From assembly GCF_001039355.2 (NCBI RefSeq), contig NW_019773947.1, forward strand, positions 321,044-385,043: DNA of 64,000 nt. Direction: 5' to 3'. This stretch comes from Lingula anatina (Eukaryota; Brachiopoda; Lingulata; Lingulida; Lingulidae). Positions within the stretch are counted from its first letter, which is position 1. Each line of letters opens with the position of its first letter. The notes beneath the pieces are model-generated. The model was not told where the DNA came from, did no database searches, and was given only the letters and a program-made list of their open reading frames with translations. Below, one piece after another: positions 33,755-47,614 of this stretch. Made by a program: the position numbers and the translations under genes.

Positions 33755-34128
33755 TAAGATACATACAAAGTCAATTTTTTGTCATAAAAACCAACCAAAT
33801 GCCAGCATATAGTTTCAAGTAGTATAACTAAGACAATTACCAAAAGGTTTAATTTTACCCGAAAGTGATGTTTGAACAGATTTTTCTGCTAGCATTCTAT
33901 GCTGTATGTCAATGGGGCAGAAAAGTAGGTCACGAAAGTAGGTTAAATTGACAACCAAAAATTTTAAGAAAGGAGCACTCTAAAGCTCTTTTATGGCTGA
34001 TCGGGTGATTTATTCAGTTTATCCCTTGGCATGTCGAATTTTTAGAGTCGTGCAAGAAACTAGTAGAAGTGGTTTACATGTGTTACTGGGAATCCACGCT
34101 CCACCGATGCTCGGTTCGTATGTACCTT

Positions 34129-34133
<5 letters not shown>
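33755..34133. repeat. Dispersed repeat family D, copy 2
   Basis: Second copy of the family at 6606-6953, with the extra ctcttttatggctgatcg segment. It ends at gtatgtacctttaag and is followed at once by a T23 run (34138-34161). Confidence 0.85.
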
Positions 34134-34161
<28 letters not shown>

Positions 34162-37100
34162 GGACAAAGGCAAATATTGTGTGTTTTCGTGACAGAGAAG
34201 ATCTCAATGTTCTTGTCTGTCTGACCCTACGTGTGTTAGGTGTGTGTATGTGTCTGGTTTCGCCAATGTGCGTTTCAGTCCTCTTCACTATGTGGGGGAC
34301 CCACTATATTGGGATCGTTGGCACTCATTTTAAAGTGTGCGTGTAGGTTCAACCTTATGAGACTGTGCCAATTTTAAACCAAAATTTCAAAAATTTCTTT
34401 ACGATCTTTTCCAAGACGAACCACCTACTTCTGAGCTATATGTGGCGCGCATTATTGTTGGCTTTATATTTTTCTTTTAAGACACACTTTTTATACCCTT
34501 TTCTCGTCTCAGGTTCATACAGCCCTTCGGCAGGCTTTATACGTACACTGTAACATCCAACTATAAAAATACCTGCGCGAACCACGGGACCTACAAGGGC
34601 CGTCCCCATGACTACGTTGATATTAAGTCACAAAACTTAAAATCTGTTTATGTCCAAAGTTCGCTACAATCTAATAAGTGAACTAAGTCGTGCTCAAGTT
34701 ATTCAACAGGCTCGGCTTGTTGCCATATGGTTCTTCGGGTTTCAGTGTTACATGTAGTTTGAGATTTGATAAGCTGCACTGATCATGTAAGAAACAAATG
34801 CGAGGTCAATATCGCCAAGGATTTTGAAATTAGGCAATTGAAATAAATTCTTGCAAAACATGAAATTATTGAAAAAGAGAAGTAAAGTGCATTTCATGAT
34901 TGCATTTACACAATTCATTAAATCTGGCTGTTGCTTCTTAGGCATGGAGATAACCCACTACCATTGTGGGAAATCATGCGATTCGCAGATTCATTTTTTG
35001 AGCTAAGGTATGTCATATCGTTATGCGGTTTCTGTTCAAAGCACTTAGGCTGCAAACTGATGCATTCATGCATTACATGTAGTTCTACATAAAGCCGAAG
35101 GAATTTTTTTTCATATTTGACATTCAAATAACACGGCAATCTCGTTGGAAGTTATGAAAAATCTTTTGAATGAACTAGGAAAACGTTAACAAAGGTCCCA
35201 AAGAGAATTTAAGAAAAACTGTGTTGGTTCTTACAGCCCTCTGTTTATTAAACCTACCAGTAATGGAATCGCCTTGTGAGTAGAGAGGATTCACAATGGC
35301 CAGTGGCTCAGGGTAACTACGGTACCCTCTACCAGGGCCACAGACATACAGTTTGTATATTTTCACTCAAAATTCATAGATATTTCTCTGGTTATTTAGT
35401 AACTGTGCAAATTTTTATTCTGTGAGTTTTTTAGCACAATAACTACAGAGCATAAGTTATCATGCAGCCGTCCCCTGTTCAAATAGAGAGTGCAGGACCA
35501 GCTCCAAATGCATTTGGCCTGTGTAGTTTTCAGTCAAATACTAACGTCACGGTGCATGATGCCGATATTTCCCATTCCTTTATTCTAGGACATAGGCCTA
35601 AAAATTCGAATACAGTATTCACAAGCATAAATGAATCTTGCGTGAAATTAAAATATTAAAGGGCAAAAATGTATGAGAGTTATCGTCTATATACATATAG
35701 CAGTTGAAGTAATGAATTTCATAGTTCTTTGCTTGAAAATTTAAAAATAACATCATGGCGGGATTGTTTTTTGTGTTGTTTTTGTTTCGAGAATCGTTCA
35801 GTGTAGTAAATACATTGTGCCTTCCTACCTGACATGTCAGTTCACTAATAAGCAAATTATATACACGTACATGTATCAACTGGTGACAGTATACTGTTTT
35901 GTGCTTTTGATTAACAAATGTATTATTTCTTCATAAATGAAAATTATCAATCACAAGCCGGAATATTTTCATACCGTTACCTTACGGTCAACCTGGGCGA
36001 AGGCCTTCATCACACTGATGTGAGTAGATGTTGACACTCACTGACCGCTAGGTGGTATAGAGTCCAGGACCCTCTTGTAAATGTCAGAAAGAATAAAACA
36101 AATAACTATAAATGCAGAGAGGGTAGCATCAAACCTGCTGCGTATATAGGTTTACACTTAGTGCATTGGTATTTGTATAATAGACAGCAGATACATGTAC
36201 ATATCACTTATGACAAAACATAATTTTGCCTTTCGACACAAATTATTCCCCATAATTATGTGATTGTCCCGAATGCTGTTATTAATTCATTTCATCTCTA
36301 CTACTGCAGGCGCTAAAACAGTTGTAATGACAGGTGTACAGAGACATCTGAGAAATAAATGCCTTCATCGAGACGTCTGTCTGTCTCTCTGAGAAAATGA
36401 TCCTAGACTGGTTTGATCGCAACGGTTGTTGATGTATGTCACAACATCGATAGTGGTTGTTCAGTGATAACATGTTTGAATTTTCAAACTGCTTATAAGA
36501 GAAGTTCCGCTTCCAATCTCTTCGATGCCACCATAACGGCAGTACTAGCAGTAGTAACATTCACCTCACTAACAGTTTAATGTCAAACTAGTTAATAATA
36601 AAAGCCGAGGATCTTTGGTAAAAAAAAATTAAAAAAATCTCCAAGGCGAATTGGGGTATAGTTTCTATTTATGGCCCATAGATCATAAGATAGGTGTTTA
36701 TTATGTGAGTAAATGGATTCCAGTAGCTGTTCCCACGACTCAATTTCGCGGCGAGAGTGTAATATTTTTCACCTTAAGTTGCTAATTAGTACCATCGATC
36801 ACTTTCCCCACCCTGGTGTCTCCAAAATGCCTTTAAAAATCAACCGTGCGGAGCAAAACGAGCCAAGTTCATTTTATCTTGATGCCCCCCCCCCCCCCTC
36901 TACCATAGTTATATCATCTGCAGTCTCAATAGTCCATAACAGATTCACCAATCTCACCAATCTCGAGAATTTTTTGTGGTTGTTGTTTAATCCCAGCAGA
37001 CCCGAATGCACCCTGACATTTTAGTGCTCATACATAAATGGATAGGGATATTAACGAATGAATAATCAATGTCCAGGCTGGTAGTTGTAAACAAAATATG

Positions 37101-38441
37101 TCCAAACTCAATACTTGAAGTACTGATTTTGGGCCGCTTGGAGAATTTTACTTGGTACAGTAACTTTTCGTACAATGTGTCCAATGATGTGCGAATGAAT
37201 AACCAAACTTGTCCCAATATTTGCAGAAATAAAACCTTCGTAGACAATGAAACTAATTATTTTTCTAAGTCTAGCAGAACGTTTTGAGCGGCCAAAACGA
37301 TGACGTACACGTGATAATTCCTGCTTATGATGTCGGACGAAAATAGTGCAACTCTTAAAAACTAATAAAACAGACTGATCTTTGTGAGCCTCTGGTAGAG
37401 GACTGTGTGTAGAATAATTTCTATACTTAGACTGAGTTAAGTTTGTTAAGAATGTTAAGTTTGATTGTTTACAGGTATTGAAATTGATAAAGTGAACCAA
37501 GGAAGCAGTTGCATGAACTGACCGACAAAAGACGGTGCCTTTTCCCTTCCTTTTCAATTATATCGATTCATAACGTTAAACCTTTAATTCCAAGATGTAC
37601 AGTATAAACCAGTTTATCCGTCATAAAAGTCTGTGATTCATGACCTTTTGTGCGGTATCAAAGCTTACCCTAAAAGCAATTTTAGTTCTACATATTTTAA
37701 TTAAAGGCTTAGACAACTTCAAAGCAACGTTGAGTCACTTACAACGATTCATCAGCACCTAACATAACTACTGAGTAGCTACGTTTCATTTTAGTTGTTA
37801 GCAATTAAAGTATACCGCTGCCAAAGCTAGCAAAATTTTTACGGTTGATTCTATCAGTGTTCACACTGTTTGCTACATGTAAGCAATCACAAGTACATGA
37901 CTATCTACAGCGTAGCACGAAGTTCAGTTTGTATCACGGTAGTTTTGGAGGTCTTACCTGTGATCAATAACATATATGGGTCCTACTTCAACAAACTCCA
38001 TCTTTCGCGTATTGAAAGTCACATGCAGACGCCATGCAGCCGAAATAATATAGACTACAATAGCTATTTTGCACGCACGTACGTACAAATAATTAACATT
38101 ACCGAAGGAAATAAAAATAATGTCTGCGCTATAACACAGTTCCAGATGACAAATGGGCGATATTTTACAAAAATATCACTCGATTGTATCCGCACATTGT
38201 ACGATTTTACACCTAATTCAGATTAATGGTATACACTTTGTCAAAAATCAGACTGAAAGTAAAATAAAGATAACCAGACACTTTTCCTTTTCAGGCACAA
38301 TTTCCATGATTTCACTACGGGTACGCTTTGTTAATTAAACTCGGAACAACTGGCAGCAGTCAAATGGAAATGGTCACAATAAAATCTTAGTCATTACTCA
38401 TTGCTAAAATATATTGAAAAAGCTCACCAACTGGTTACAAG
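34134..38441. other. No gene supported
   Basis: Several open frames of 60-149 codons exist (for example minus 37108-37557 and plus 37870-38226). None shows a family signature, and none has a convincing acceptor-donor pair in frame. A copy of one end of the TACCCTCTACC MITE lies near 35330. Confidence 0.4.
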
Positions 38442-38443
38442 TA

Positions 38444-39459
38444 GGGGAGACCAGGGCTAGTTGGCCCAGTTAGACACTTTTAGCCTTGTAGAGCCAACTA
38501 GGAATGAGTTAGAGTAACAAAACCGGTTTTAAAGTAAGCCCCATGAACTAAGCTACGTATGCAACGTCATTATTTTTCAAATATAATGCCAGATGGCTCA
38601 CAATTTGACAAAAAACGCAGTTGACGTCAGGGGGGCCACGGGGCAAGTTGGCCCCAGGGTCGGGGCAAGTTGGCCCCCTATACAAAAATGAAGTAAATTT
38701 ACCATGTAAACGCCTTGAATTACATTATTATACATTTTTAATTTATTAAATTGATTTTTGAGATTCTTTGATGAATAAATAGTTCAAATGAGGCAGATTT
38801 ATTGAGGTTTCCGTACGTCACGTTGTAGGGGGGTCTATGTGTTGCAAGAACCAAAATATCTATCAACAGAATTTGTTTTGTTTTAATAAAGAATAAATTA
38901 ATGATGGTATAAAGCAGGTTTTTAATGAAAGAAAACGAATAATAAACTTTCGTTTAAAAAGAAAGGAACAAATTCAGTTTTAAACCATCGAGTTTGTTTT
39001 AACAATGGTCTCTAGCTCTGTTGCGCGCAAAGGTTTGTGGGTAATATGATGGTCCAACTTGCCCCGAGTCAAGGGGGCCAACTAGCCCCGGGTGCACACT
39101 TTTTATTTTAAAGGATGACAGCCATTTATGGTGCTAGAATGAGCAACGATGATACATCTCTGTAAAACTTGAAACAATGAGCTTCAGTTTGATGCCCTAT
39201 ACATATATTATATTTGATCAAAAGCCTATGAAAATAGATTTTTAAATCTCTTTTAAAACAAAACTACTTTTAGGTGCAAAAATCGTTTATTTCGACTCAC
39301 CGCTTAAGTAAAACTTTTTAACGTCCGACACTTCCCTAGCATTGTAGGCTACAGTCACTTTACAAGAGTATGTGGCCAATTTTTTTACCCCGTAGTTACT
39401 TTTTCATAAATTGACGGGGGGCCAACTTACCCCGGGGTTCAACTAGCCCCGGTCTCCCC
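38444..39459. mobile_element. 1-kb MITE with GGGGAGACC ends and TA duplication
   Basis: ggggagaccagggctag at the left and ctagccccggtctcccc at the right, each with TA outside (38442-38443, 39460-39461). Subterminal regions carry many ttggcccc/ggggcaa motifs in both orientations. The interior is AT-rich without a transposase. The TA target suggests mobilisation by a Tc1/mariner-type enzyme (inference). Confidence 0.85.
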
Positions 39460-39461
39460 TA

Positions 39462-42111
39462 TCAGTTAGAAACCGTTCAGCGGTCAGTCATTTCGGCGTT
39501 TCTAGTAATGTGACGAAGTTCAACGTATTTTATATAATTATTTTAATTGAAATTTTAATTTGAAGACACGATCGGGTAGGCCTATATATAATTTTCATAC
39601 CTACCATTGTTTAACATAATATGGAACATTCGTTCCAAATGAAATTAGCCTACTCTTATGACAGCATTTGATCATTCACAATGGCAGTCCCCCAAAAATC
39701 TTACGTTTTGCAGAGATAGGCATACTGTATTCTCGTTATGACACAAATGGATGATCATTATTAAATGGAAGGTTTTGTTGGACACTGTAAAATGTGTCAT
39801 CGTGTTCTCGATTTATTCAATTATAATCCTCTTGGGTATGGAAATCAAAACAAGTAAAAACAATATACATGTATTTTCAAACGATAAGTAATGTGCTCTC
39901 TTAAATATAATCATATTTATTTTCTGCAATATTGAAGATAAGTAAGTACTGGAATGGTTTGCCTGGCGATCAATACTTTGGTGGTGGGGGAGATAATATG
40001 TTTTTTCTATCAAATTCTTTATTTGAATGAACGCTTCTTCGAAGATAGTAGTTTTAATGACCCAAATACCAGCGTTGCTATGGTAGTTATAATGCCATCA
40101 TGTGCTACGTGTACTTCAGGGTCACGGTCGAAATGTCGAGGGGGGAAACAGGCCGATTGGGGAGGTTCACTAACAACCGCCAAGGGGTTCACATTCGATA
40201 AGTCCAATTTGATGTCCTGTCACAGGCTCTAAGTTACGTCTTAATTGATTTTGGAATGGTTTCCTAACGTTAAAGGTAATTGTCCTTTGACATGCAAAAA
40301 CCCGTCCCTAGGTCGTTGAGTATTACATTTCAAGTATGTTTCAGTATGTTTAGTCTACAATCCACTCCTCCTTAACTAGCACTTGAAATCAAATTCCAAA
40401 TGAATGTCAAGTCTTAATTAATACACCCCCCAAAAAATATAAAGGGGTTTTATTCCACAGCCAAATAGTGACCCTAACTGACCTGACAAGGTAACTTTTT
40501 TACACTTAAAATAGTCGACTTACCAGTACCTCCTGGTGCTGCACGATCACTTACGTGAAGGCTGCTATCAATTACTTTTGTTGTTCATCTGCTGGTCGTC
40601 TCGGTTTCATAGCCGTGATGACAGGATCACTCATTGGTTTATCAACTTATCCCTCTCTACCCTCGGCGAGAATCTCGGGATATAGGCCTATATATACTAT
40701 AATGCACATTAATTCCACACGGCATCCTTCTTGACATTAATTTGCGGTTGCTGAATGTGACGTTGACGAAGTAGTAGGTTACACATATTCATTTGGCAAT
40801 TTTGCCACTCTTCCTTTTGTACACATGGTTCCTATCTGCTAATGGAACAAAGTGGCATGTGAAATTCAACGCTTAAATGGGTTTTGAAGGTTATGAGGTG
40901 AAATACTAATGTTCTGAAAGATAGAACTGCTCTCGGAAACCAAAGTGTATTTAGTTGGGTACATTGATACAGTGTAGGCTACTTATCGCATGTTCTCTTG
41001 TAAAAAGTTGGAGCATGAGTAAGGAGGTTGCATGTCAAAAACTTTTCAACTGTTGTGTAACGTAGGCGCACTTGGATGAATCTTAAGCAGAAAAATTCGA
41101 AATAGTAACCTATGAATTTGATTATTGTTTGACAGCTTCCTGTTGTACTGCAAGAGAATAGTACCTGTCGTGTAACAAGTATTCTGTTACTTGTGACTTA
41201 CTTTGAGTCCTCCATACTTCTATCCACCATGACCCTCAATTGCGCCTTTATTAGGAAAACAATTTTGTGGAAAACAGTGATAATGTGCCATCCACTCATA
41301 TGCTTCTGTGACCCCTGTACCATGATCCTTTGCCTCAGTAGACAGTAACGAGCTGTACGTACCATAAGCTGTGGGCGATGGGTGTGAATGCAGACGTCGG
41401 TCTGCTCCCTTAATTTAAAGCTAAACGATCAAAACTTTTCTTGGCACGTCTTTGTGCTGCTGAATCTCTTCACCCAGCTGCTCAATTAAGCTGATTTAAA
41501 AGCCCCGGTCTCTTGAGGATAAATTCAATATACGGATGTGATAGATGGGGTTTTCCGCTGTAAATTATCCTGTATATGAATTTTTTTAACTGGACAGCTC
41601 GGTAAAATGTTTGAACTTGTGCCCCTTTCCCCACTTTAAGCAAAATTCTGGACACAACCAGTGTCAAATTATAATAGGCCTACATAAAACTTCTGACTAA
41701 AAGCCTCCACCCTCAATTCTGTAAAGGGTACAAAAAAAGCTTACATGAGTGTTCTACTGCAAAATGTCATATGCACTGTAGGTGACTTTTATCACGCAGT
41801 CTTTATGCCCCGGCAGGTAACAGATCAATTAACCCATCGAGGGCATTCTCATATTTCTTGCAACCCCTACATGCACGCTGCCTGTATTTTTTTTTGTACC
41901 AGTTGCAGGATGACCTCATGATTGCATGGTGACACCGTAATAAAAAACTTTCTCGTTTTGAACGCAATTTTACCGAGATTGGTTTCATCATATACCGCTA
42001 ACGATATAGTTAATACCGGTAGGTGATACTTGAAATTATGCACGGATGAACATTTTGTCGTCGGTGCTCGCACTGTAGATAGATCACGATGGAGAGCTTC
42101 AGTGAATGGCC
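39462..42111. other. No gene recognised
   Basis: No supported exon. A minus-strand GTAAGT donor-like site lies at 40518-40523 next to a short open stretch; this alone does not establish an exon. Confidence 0.4.
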
Positions 42112-42399
42112 CCATTCAGAATGAGAAGAGCCAAGTCCTAGCTAGGTCACGACCTAAATATGGCGGACCTACATGAAAGGAAAACCGCTTAATCGTGTAA
42201 TGGTCTCTCCACCTTTCACACGCCTCTCCACGCGTCGTCCCTGCAGGGGCACAATAATTAGATTTCGTCTCAATGCAACCGGTCGAGGCGTGTGAGAGGC
42301 GGAGAGACCATTACAGTATTAAGCGGTATTCCTTTCATGTAGGTCAGCCATATTTAGGCCGTGGCCAAGCTAGCACTCCGCTCTTCTCATTCTGAGTGG
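42112..42399. mobile_element. MITE with inverted arms of about 100 bp
   Basis: The left arm runs from cattcagaatgagaagagcc through ctaaatatggcgg to ggaaaaccgcttaat. The right arm is its reverse complement, ending ctcttctcattctgagtgg. A further internal pair (taatggtctctcc / ggagagaccatta) nests inside. One arm of the same family is present at 28075-28152 in receptor intron 1. Confidence 0.8.
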
Positions 42400-42820
42400 T
42401 CCCCATGAATCTGTTGGACCTTTTTTGTACGCGCTGTACCGCATTACGTGACGGTTTACAAGCGCGTCTAATCTCTTGCATGCTGGAGTGAAATGAACCA
42501 TTTACCAGAATATGAGGCATGGTACGTTGGTTGTACAGGTACATTGGTCGATGTACATTGTCTTGTCCCATATAAGCCTTGATGTCTTAATCATCCAGTG
42601 TTCGTCGGCTGTTTTAATGTCTGACGTGCTTTATCTAGCATCCCATCATTTTGTAAAAGAAACTAAAGCCCTGAGAAACCATTCATTTCATCTGCTGTCA
42701 ACAATGATGAAGGACTCGCCAAGTTTAGCTTTCACATTTAATTTGTCTACCAACATATTGAAAGGTGGGATTGAAAGCAGATTATCTTCAAACATGCAAA
42801 GGGCTTTCTCTTTTGTATAG

Positions 42821-42861
<41 letters not shown>

Positions 42862-44352
42862 ATATTTCCTTGGATATACTTAGGATCTATCAAAGGTTCA
42901 GACCAAATACTCGTATTTAGCCTTTTAGTATTTCAAGTTGAGAATGAAGGAAAAGCACCACTACATATATGATATTGTTTTCAAAAGTGCCTCGTTGACT
43001 ACAATAATTATTATCGGCACTGCCAAGACAACCTTATTTGTCAGCATTAGTCTCTTCTCACCTTTTTTTTTTTTTTTTTTTTGTTTTTACACTGTATCTG
43101 CATTAACATGGCGTGAAACAAAAAGAGATGTGTTAAAAAAGCCGAGGTTATCTTGCAAAAAATGTCGTGGAAAAGCTTTTAGTTTCATTTTCCGCAGCCA
43201 GAGTGACAGAGCGTAAATAAGTGTATTATGATATCGGTTTTCATCCATCATGTTCGTGGCAAACCCGAGTCCTAATCATAACATTGTGCGGTGTCATCCA
43301 TAAGTTTAATGGTTTTCTGCTCCCCCGTCATCCTATTGACGGTTGTAAATGGACCATCGTCTGATATATCATGTTGTATTTCTCCCATTTATTGATAAAT
43401 GTGATAGACGAGGCTTAATGCAAAATAATTACCACTAGATTAATCAGCTGTTGAGTGCAGGGAAGAGCCTGTTGCGTAGTTGGCTAAGTAAAGCCAATGG
43501 ATCAATCGTGTTAAGTTGGGTTCTTCTATGACAGAAAAAAAACAGAACATTAGTACACGTGATACCCACTCACTCTTGTTCGAATTCGTAGATTCAAGCC
43601 ATGTAATCATCCTTGAGATTTCAGTACAGGGTGACATAAGACCAAAATGACCGTCTATTTATCTAGAGACATATCTGTGAATATCTGTGGAAAATCAATC
43701 TGTCGCCCTGGTAGAGGGTAGGGAAAGTCCACCAGCCGAGTAAATCTCTCACTACAGTGTATCTACAATGTATCTGAGCAATATCATCGACAAACCTTAA
43801 GTACAGATTGAAATCATATGTATAAATAAATCGCCTTGTTCTTTAAAGGCTCGGTTGCACAGTATGGAGTCTACGCTTACCTTAACTTAACATGTGTTAA
43901 TATTAGTTTACTCATTTTTCTGTCAAAAGGCCCGACTTTTACTTCCGGGGTTTAATCCTGGATGATCAAACGCTATTTGAAATATGCGGCATGAATTTCT
44001 GAACTAAATAACACTAAAAATACTTTTAGGGTAGCCAAAATGAAGGCATCCCATGCTTTTACTTGTATTTCTTCATCAAAGGAGCTGGTTCATTTTAAGT
44101 GTTCAATCAAGGCAATTAACCAGGATCAACAGAGAACATAAACACACCAGTACATGTATATCCGTTGGTAAAAAATAGTGTCCCCTCCTCCAGTTCCAAG
44201 TGCTTTTGTTTAAAATGATCACCTTACAGGTGTAAATAGTTATAAACAGCGCTTTTTATTCCAGATACCATATCTAACATGTTAGGATAACAATAGGATA
44301 ATTTATTCCAGTAATTTAGGTCACCGGCCCATATTACACTTTACAATGTATA
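42400..44352. other. No gene recognised; simple repeats
   Basis: A (GT)n run at 42824-42858 and a T22 run near 43062 are present. At 43648-43725 is a partial copy of the 22.0-kb MITE family. The 102-codon plus frame at 42512-42820 has no recognisable domain. Confidence 0.4.
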
Positions 44353-45191
44353 TTAAGATAACCACATGTAGTAACACATGTACCTGTACATGTAGTATGA
44401 CAAAAAATTATTATACAAGTGTAACAAACATCTCATCACTGCTAGTAATACAAAATAAGAACATGGTGCAATGGTATAACAGAAACATAAGCCAACAATT
44501 AATATGTAATGAGACAAACAATAGGACATCATACACACAATTACATCATTAAGCAATATCTTAATATCTAGGGTAATAGCATTAACTCTTTTGCAATGCA
44601 CTCTTGTTTTCATTTTGTAAACCTCTAAAATCATGTTTCTCTTATATCCGCGTGAACTAGAAAAGCAGCTACTCTGCGGATCAGTGCTGCAACAACTGTA
44701 GACATGATTTCTACTTATATTTTGTCTGACACATTTTTTTCTACTCCGTATGTTTGGTAACCACTTTTCTCTCAAATCGTAATAAAACGGGCATTCTAGA
44801 AAGAAGTGTTTTCTGTTTCAACCACATCTACATCACAACACCTACACAGTCGCATATTTCGGTTTAATCCAAGGTGTCTTCCCTTTTCAATCATGAGTGA
44901 GTGATTTGAACATCGAAACTTAGCAAGAGCTTTTCTATGGTGAGTCTTATCGACCACCCTTAAGTAATTTGTCAAAAATAAGGTTTTGCTTATACAGTCG
45001 ATATGCATCTAACTTACAGCTTTGTGCTTACTCATCTGACCTGTGTCTTTGCATCGTTGCTTGAATTCATTTAGAAATCCTATTTCATTTTCAATACCCT
45101 GAGAAAACCAAACTATACCTAACCCATATGAGAATAGAACATTTTAAAAAATTTTGGCCCAACAGTCTTTATCCCTTACTGCCATGCTATA

Positions 45192-45277
<86 letters not shown>

Positions 45278-46290
45278 CACACATTAATGAGCCTATTTTC
45301 TGGTGATTTCAGAATCTCAAACCAATATTTTATAATTTAAACTAAGCGTTGAGATCGTACCGTATTTCTACCTAACTCACCCCTTGCTGCTGCATTTGGA
45401 GTACTTCTGCCCAGGCGCAATAAAATTTGCAGAGCTTATTTTGGACTATTTCGCAATCATGACCTGTGTGAAACCCCCAAACTTCAGATCCATAATTCAA
45501 GATAGGCAATATCTTTTTATTAAACAGTTTAACTCAGGTTTCTAGATCAATTTCTCCAAATCCATACATATGTTTCTTAAGAATACATAATGCCTTTGAA
45601 GCTTACTCTGCCAAATTTTTCTGCGCCTGAGACCAAATACATGTACTTTTAGTTGTGAATGTAACTCCAATACATTTATATTTTGATGTCACTACAATTT
45701 CTTTCCCGAGGTAGGTCCATTTTTCATAGTGCCGTAAAAATCCACCATTTCTGAATACAATTATTTTTGTCTTGGACATATTTACACTTAACTTCCATTT
45801 TTTGCAGTACATTTCCAATTATTTATTTTTCTTTGCATGCTTATAGCTGTGTCTGCAGGCAAAACTAGATCATCTGCAAACAATACGCGCGCGAGTTCTG
45901 TAAGCCCAATGATGCCACCAGTGTCATGGTCAGTTTTTAATTTTTGGGTAAGATCATTTATAAAAAGTGAGAAGAGAAAGGGAGATAACTGGGAACCTTG
46001 TCTAACACCCATTTCACATTCAAAATAATCTGTTACATATCCTTCTCTACCAAACGACACACATGGTTTCTCTGTCTCATACATCCTCTGTAATACCCTG
46101 TACGTTTTTCCCTGTACATCATATGAAATTATTTTATATTTCAAGCCACCCCTCCATACCCAGTCAAACGCCTTTTGTAAATTAACAAAAGTGCAATTAA
46201 AACGGCCACCTATTTTTGATAAATATTTACGTATAAGTGTATCTAAAATAAATATATTATCGATGTTGAATAAGATTTTCGAAAACCTGC
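44353..46290 (-). pseudogene. Non-LTR retrotransposon (LINE) fragment
   Basis: Read on minus: RT domain pieces with GVRQGSQLSPFLF and FADDLVL (46144-45788), the palm and thumb continuing after frameshifts (45818-45603; KLSVNMSKTK), then YGSEVWGF near 45490. After a (TA)n insertion (45192-45277) comes the C-terminal Cys-rich tail (45008-44796; GLNRNMRLCRCC and DVVETEN), as found at the end of many animal LINE ORF2 proteins. The endonuclease domain is absent, so this is a 5'-truncated copy, and several frameshifts make it dead. The clade was not assigned. Confidence 0.82.
45192..45277. repeat. (TA)n microsatellite
   Basis: An 86-bp TA tract inside the LINE fragment. Confidence 0.95.
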
Positions 46291-46374
46291 TTGCACCTCA
46301 TTAATGATTTCATTTTTCTCTGCCCATGCATTTAATTATCTAACATGTTTAACGGTACAGTAAAAACACAAATA

Positions 46375-46656
46375 GGGGTCAAGATATCCATTTCTCATGC
46401 CAATTGTTCAAATTTATAGCATGTACCCCCTCAAATCCGATGTTTCACTGTGGTTTCCACAGAGGTAAAAAATGTTCAATAAATTGAAATGACACCACCA
46501 AATGTCACCAAATTTACACACAATAAGCATTAGGATGTGCTTCTTAAAGGTCACGTGTCTCCAGTCCATGCCATAGCTCCTCAGTTGGGTTTGAGGGGGT
46601 ACATGTATTTTTTATAAATTTGAATAAGTGGTATAAAATATGGATATCTTCACCCC
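46375..46656. mobile_element. Foldback with ggggtcaagatatcca … tggatatcttcacccc
   Basis: Arms of about 70-80 bp (46375-46445 and 46578-46656) are inverted and imperfect; both contain the tttgagggggtac / gtaccccctcaaa motif. About 130 bp separate the arms. It may be a small non-autonomous element. Confidence 0.65.
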
Positions 46657-47195
46657 AGTTTTGTATTTCCTGTACCAATGAGCATGCCAGACATGGTATC
46701 TGGAATAAAAAGCACTGTTTATAACAATTTACACTTGTGATAATTCGTAAAAAAAAAAGCACATGGAATTAGTGGTGGGACAACCTTTTTGCCCAGTGTG
46801 TAGTTTAAGCCACGTCCATTGTTCAGATTTTATGGCCTATTTGAAATGTACTCCAAGTGTTGCCTGCGGGGGTGTGAGCATAGCGACGTCATTAATGATG
46901 TTCATTCGAACGATCGATCGATGTACGATGTTCATTCAAGAAATTGGTGCATTATACGTGTGCAGTTAGGCAATTATCTCGATAAAAGTGCTAGCAAACA
47001 CATAATTTAAGCCACGCCCGAGCCCTTGTTCAGATTCTACAGCCTAAATGAGCTCCTAATGTTTCCAGCAGCGTTCTGAGCACTTTGGGACAAGCAGTGA
47101 GACTACATGTACAATTTAAGAAATATCAGAGTATTGTCCTCATCTACTATTAATTTTGGTATCCGGTGGTCTGCATGTACTACCGTGTGTCGTAA
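46657..47195. other. Short duplicated segment, 3' flank of the Spätzle-like gene
   Basis: tttaagccacg-cc…ttgttcagatt-ta-agcct occurs at about 46803 and 47005, giving a diverged direct repeat. The region downstream of the stop at 47196 probably includes the 3' UTR; no canonical poly(A) signal was picked out. Confidence 0.45.
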
Positions 47196-47361
47196 TTACG
47201 TATTGAGGCAAAGACAAGCAGAGGGGTAACTCAGAAACTGGAATTTCAACTCTGGTACATTCTGAGGGCACTTGGGATTGCATGTCATCAGGACGGCGTG
47301 ATTGTGGAATTCGGCTTCACAGTTTCCCGGTGATGTCGTCCCTTGATTACAGCTGCTGGGA
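47196..47361 (-). CDS. Spätzle-like prohormone, exon 3 (end of cystine knot)
   Basis: This exon follows TTTTTCTCCCTCCAG in phase 2 (AG|T gives Ser) and encodes 54 residues plus stop. It supplies six or seven of the knot cysteines, including SSCN, GNCEAEF, MTCNPKC and the closing ACLC. The pattern of a spaced Cys, CxxxF, an LM run, then FQFLSYPSACLC matches the C-terminal half of Spätzle domains (Cys-x-Tyr, LLAW, FKFPSCCSC). The frame joins exactly to exon 2. Confidence 0.75.
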
Positions 47362-47614
47362 CTGGAGGGAGAAAAACGGAATGCGTTAGGTGTGACAGAA
47401 GACAACAGTCGTAGTTAGGTGGCATTTATAAAGTTTTCGGTGATGATGCAACATCCTATGTTTTTTCATTCGGCTAAAATAAGGAAAGCGCCTGTTTCTA
47501 CCTGGATCGGCGAAAAATCATTTTAAACTAAACTAACCCATTTAAAGAAGTAAATGTAACCAATTGCTAATTCTAACCCTTATGTGCAGCACTGGCTTGT
47601 TGCGATGAGCTTAC

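Noticed and set aside
37108-38226. Open frames of 118 and 149 codons on opposite strands
   Set aside because: No family signature, low-complexity-free but unrecognisable translation, and no acceptor/donor pair in matching phase. Likely chance in AT-rich DNA.
40515-40680. Minus-strand GTAAGT donor (40518-40523) after a short open stretch beginning with an ATG
   Set aside because: The frame from the ATG stops before the donor, no matching acceptor exon was found, and a single donor match is not enough. It could at most be a 5' UTR exon.
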